Below, piece after piece: positions 62,581-64,000 of a stretch of DNA of 64,000 nucleotides. Positions within the stretch are counted from its first letter, which is position 1, and every line of letters starts with the position of its first letter. The notes below the pieces were generated by a model that saw only the letters and a program-made list of their open reading frames with translations, did not search any database and was not told the DNA's origin. This DNA comes from Acetobacter suratthaniensis (lineage in GTDB: Bacteria; Pseudomonadota; Alphaproteobacteria; Acetobacterales; Acetobacteraceae): contig NZ_JAFVMG010000001.1 in NCBI RefSeq assembly GCF_017377745.1, forward strand, positions 62,001-126,000. The letters are read 5' to 3'. A program made the translations under genes and the position numbers.

Positions 62581-63690
62581 ATGATACACGATTATCTGCG
62601 TACATTGGTTTCCTTCGTTTTCGTCCTGGGCGTGCTGGTTACCATTCATGAACTCGGGCATTACCTCGCCGCCCGTTGGCGCGGGGTGCATGTCGAGGTC
62701 TTTTCGCTCGGCTTTGGCCCGGCATTGTTCAAATGGCGTGACCGCACGGGTACGGAATGGCGTGTCTGCCCCGTGCCGCTGGGCGGCTATGTGCGGCCCC
62801 ACGGTTTTGAAGACCCCGAAGACGCCACGGAAGAGCAGAAAGCCGCGTGGATTCCCGGACGTACCTTTCATGACAAGTCAGTAGCTTCGCGTGCGATTGT
62901 CATTCTGGCCGGGCCTGCCTTTAACTTCCTTCTGGCCTTTGTGCTCTTTACGCTCCTGTTCGCTACGGCGGGCGAGCCGCATGTGCGCGATGAGGTTGCC
63001 TCGGTTCAGTCTGGCAGTGCCGCAGCAGCGGCCGGGGTGCAGCAGGGGGATGTCATTACCCGTGTGGGTACGCATGACGTGCATGGCGTGGAAGATATTC
63101 TGGGCGAAGTGACCGGGCGTGCCGGTGTCCAGACAACCCTTGCCGTGCGCCGTCAGGGGCAGGATCTGGTTCTGCCTGTAACAATCGGCTCCGTTTCGGA
63201 TTCGGCTGGCGCACCCGCGCATGGTCAGCTTGGCGTGACGTTTGCGGTGGATAGCGGCAAGCCCCAGTCCCTGCCGCAAGCGGTGGTATCGGGGGCGAAA
63301 GCCACATGGAATACAACCGTACGCACCCTTGCCGGGGTATGGCAGATCCTCAGCGGGCAGCATTCCGCAAAGGAAATGGGCGGCCCGCTCAAGATTGCGC
63401 AGCTCTCCGGGCAGGTAGCGCAGTATGGTTTTGCCAGCCTGCTTTCGTTCATGGCGCTGCTATCGGTTAATCTCGGGTTGATTAATCTCTTTCCCGTACC
63501 GCTTCTTGATGGTGGACGTCTGGTTTTTTATGCCATAGAGGCAGTAAGGGGCCGCCCTGTTTCCAAGCGGGTGCAGGAGATCAGTTTTCAGGCTGGTTTT
63601 GCGGTGTTGGCTGGGTTGTTTCTGTTCTCGACATTTAACGACCTGTCAGGTTTTGGCCTGTTCAGGTGGATTGCATCGCTCGCGGGTTGA
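62581..63690 (+). CDS. rseP: Site-2 zinc metalloprotease RseP/MmpA
   Basis: The 369-residue inner-membrane protease cleaves anti-sigma factors and leftover signal peptides. The first span holds the zinc site VTIHELGHYLAARW. One PDZ domain (QSGSAAAAAGVQQGDVITRV) is evident in the periplasmic part. The last part has LINLFPVPLLDGGRLVFYAI with the third zinc ligand. Of the two ATGs at 62578 and 62581, the second has better spacing from GGAGG. It lies just upstream of bamA, the usual arrangement. Confidence 0.93.
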   Translation: MIHDYLRTLVSFVFVLGVLVTIHELGHYLAARWRGVHVEVFSLGFGPALFKWRDRTGTEWRVCPVPLGGYVRPHGFEDPEDATEEQKAAWIPGRTFHDKSVASRAIVILAGPAFNFLLAFVLFTLLFATAGEPHVRDEVASVQSGSAAAAAGVQQGDVITRVGTHDVHGVEDILGEVTGRAGVQTTLAVRRQGQDLVLPVTIGSVSDSAGAPAHGQLGVTFAVDSGKPQSLPQAVVSGAKATWNTTVRTLAGVWQILSGQHSAKEMGGPLKIAQLSGQVAQYGFASLLSFMALLSVNLGLINLFPVPLLDGGRLVFYAIEAVRGRPVSKRVQEISFQAGFAVLAGLFLFSTFNDLSGFGLFRWIASLAG

Positions 63691-63817
63691 AACGCCTCTG
63701 GGCGGAAAGAGAAAGTCTTGCGTGACAAGGGTAATTTCGGATACGTCCCTTGCGGGCGGGAAAATGCAGGAGAGTGGGCTTCGTGCTGAGAACGATCTGG
63801 ATGGCTGGAGGCAGATC

Positions 63818-64000
63818 TTGAAGGGTAAACGGTCTGCCCTGTTCCTTTCTGTCTGTATGCTGCCACTTGTCATGGTCGCAACACGCAAGGCTGGTGCTGC
63901 TCCGCATCGCTCGATGGCGACGCAGGGTGCTGGTTCACGACAGGTTGCCGAGAGGGCTTCTGCTGCGCGGGCGGCTGATGGCATTATCGAGGATATTCGC
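63818..64000 (+). CDS. bamA: Outer-membrane assembly factor BamA, N-terminal fragment
   Basis: The frame runs off the right edge. From a TTG at 63818, preceded six bases earlier by a perfect GGAGG, it reads a signal peptide (LKGKRSALFLSVCMLPLVMV, then ATRKAGAA) and a spacer, then the first strand of POTRA1 (DGIIEDIR). An in-frame ATG at 63764 would add 18 residues in front and has a poorer ribosome site. BamA inserts outer-membrane proteins. The position after rseP supports the name. No stop is in the window. Confidence 0.8.
   Translation, partial: MKGKRSALFLSVCMLPLVMVATRKAGAAPHRSMATQGAGSRQVAERASAARAADGIIEDIR

Overview
The window looks like chromosomal core DNA of an acetic acid bacterium (Acetobacteraceae, Rhodospirillales, Alphaproteobacteria). 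By eye it is moderately high in GC. The alphaproteobacterial signals are the order rsh-acpS-lepB-rnc-era, DUF3126 and DUF2939 proteins, a eukaryotic-type NADP isocitrate dehydrogenase, metX-metW and glnB-glnA. A secreted gluconolactonase fits periplasmic sugar oxidation. I cannot fix the genus. I see no CRISPR array, insertion sequence, prophage or secondary-metabolite cluster.

Layout. 0-8.6 kb is mostly minus-strand: an edge-truncated unknown gene, a small AT-rich ORF, trhO, a small membrane protein, a noncoding stretch with DnaA-box-like sites, a VOC protein, a ferritin-like diiron protein, a YciA-type thioesterase, a TonB-like protein and an M13 metallopeptidase. 8.7-10.5 kb holds a 2-hydroxyacid dehydrogenase and an alpha/beta hydrolase. 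10.5-16.4 kb is a minus-strand metal and ion block: His-rich CDF transporter, second CDF, ClC transporter, CobW-type GTPase and WD40 protein, the last two translationally overlapped. 16.6-23.9 kb has a COG2509 flavoprotein, a hydrolase, an OPT transporter and an alginate-export-type outer-membrane barrel whose upstream region carries two inverted repeats. 24-29 kb has DUF3126, DUF2939, moeB-dsrE, a His-rich SH3 protein and gluconolactonase. 28.9-31.3 kb is feoA-feoB plus a Cys-rich small membrane protein, with Fur-like sequence upstream.

31.6-47.4 kb holds housekeeping genes: typA, a secreted Ala/His-rich protein, dadA, a thioredoxin-reductase-like ferredoxin-NADP reductase, icd, a methyltransferase, tRNA-His, an aminotransferase, glnB-glnA, a two-gene regulator-like pair, lepA, and metX-metW behind a long predicted RNA hairpin. 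47.4-51.6 kb has a DEAD-box helicase with a long AT-rich leader, an exported endonuclease/phosphatase-family protein, beta-carbonic anhydrase and a NYN-domain protein.

51.8-64 kb is a nearly continuous plus-strand essential cluster: folK, rpoZ, rsh, acpS, lepB, rnc, era, pyrH, frr, uppS, cdsA, dxr, rseP and the start of bamA. It combines stringent response, carrier-protein activation, protein export, RNA processing, ribosome recycling, isoprenoid and phospholipid synthesis and envelope assembly.

I found no clear wholly novel multi-gene system. The best leads are noncoding: the metX leader hairpin, the possible origin-like region near 2.7-2.9 kb, the double dyad upstream of the porin gene, the icd leader hairpin and the helicase leader. 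Among proteins, the best leads are an S24-like regulator lacking its catalytic residues and the metal-homeostasis block.
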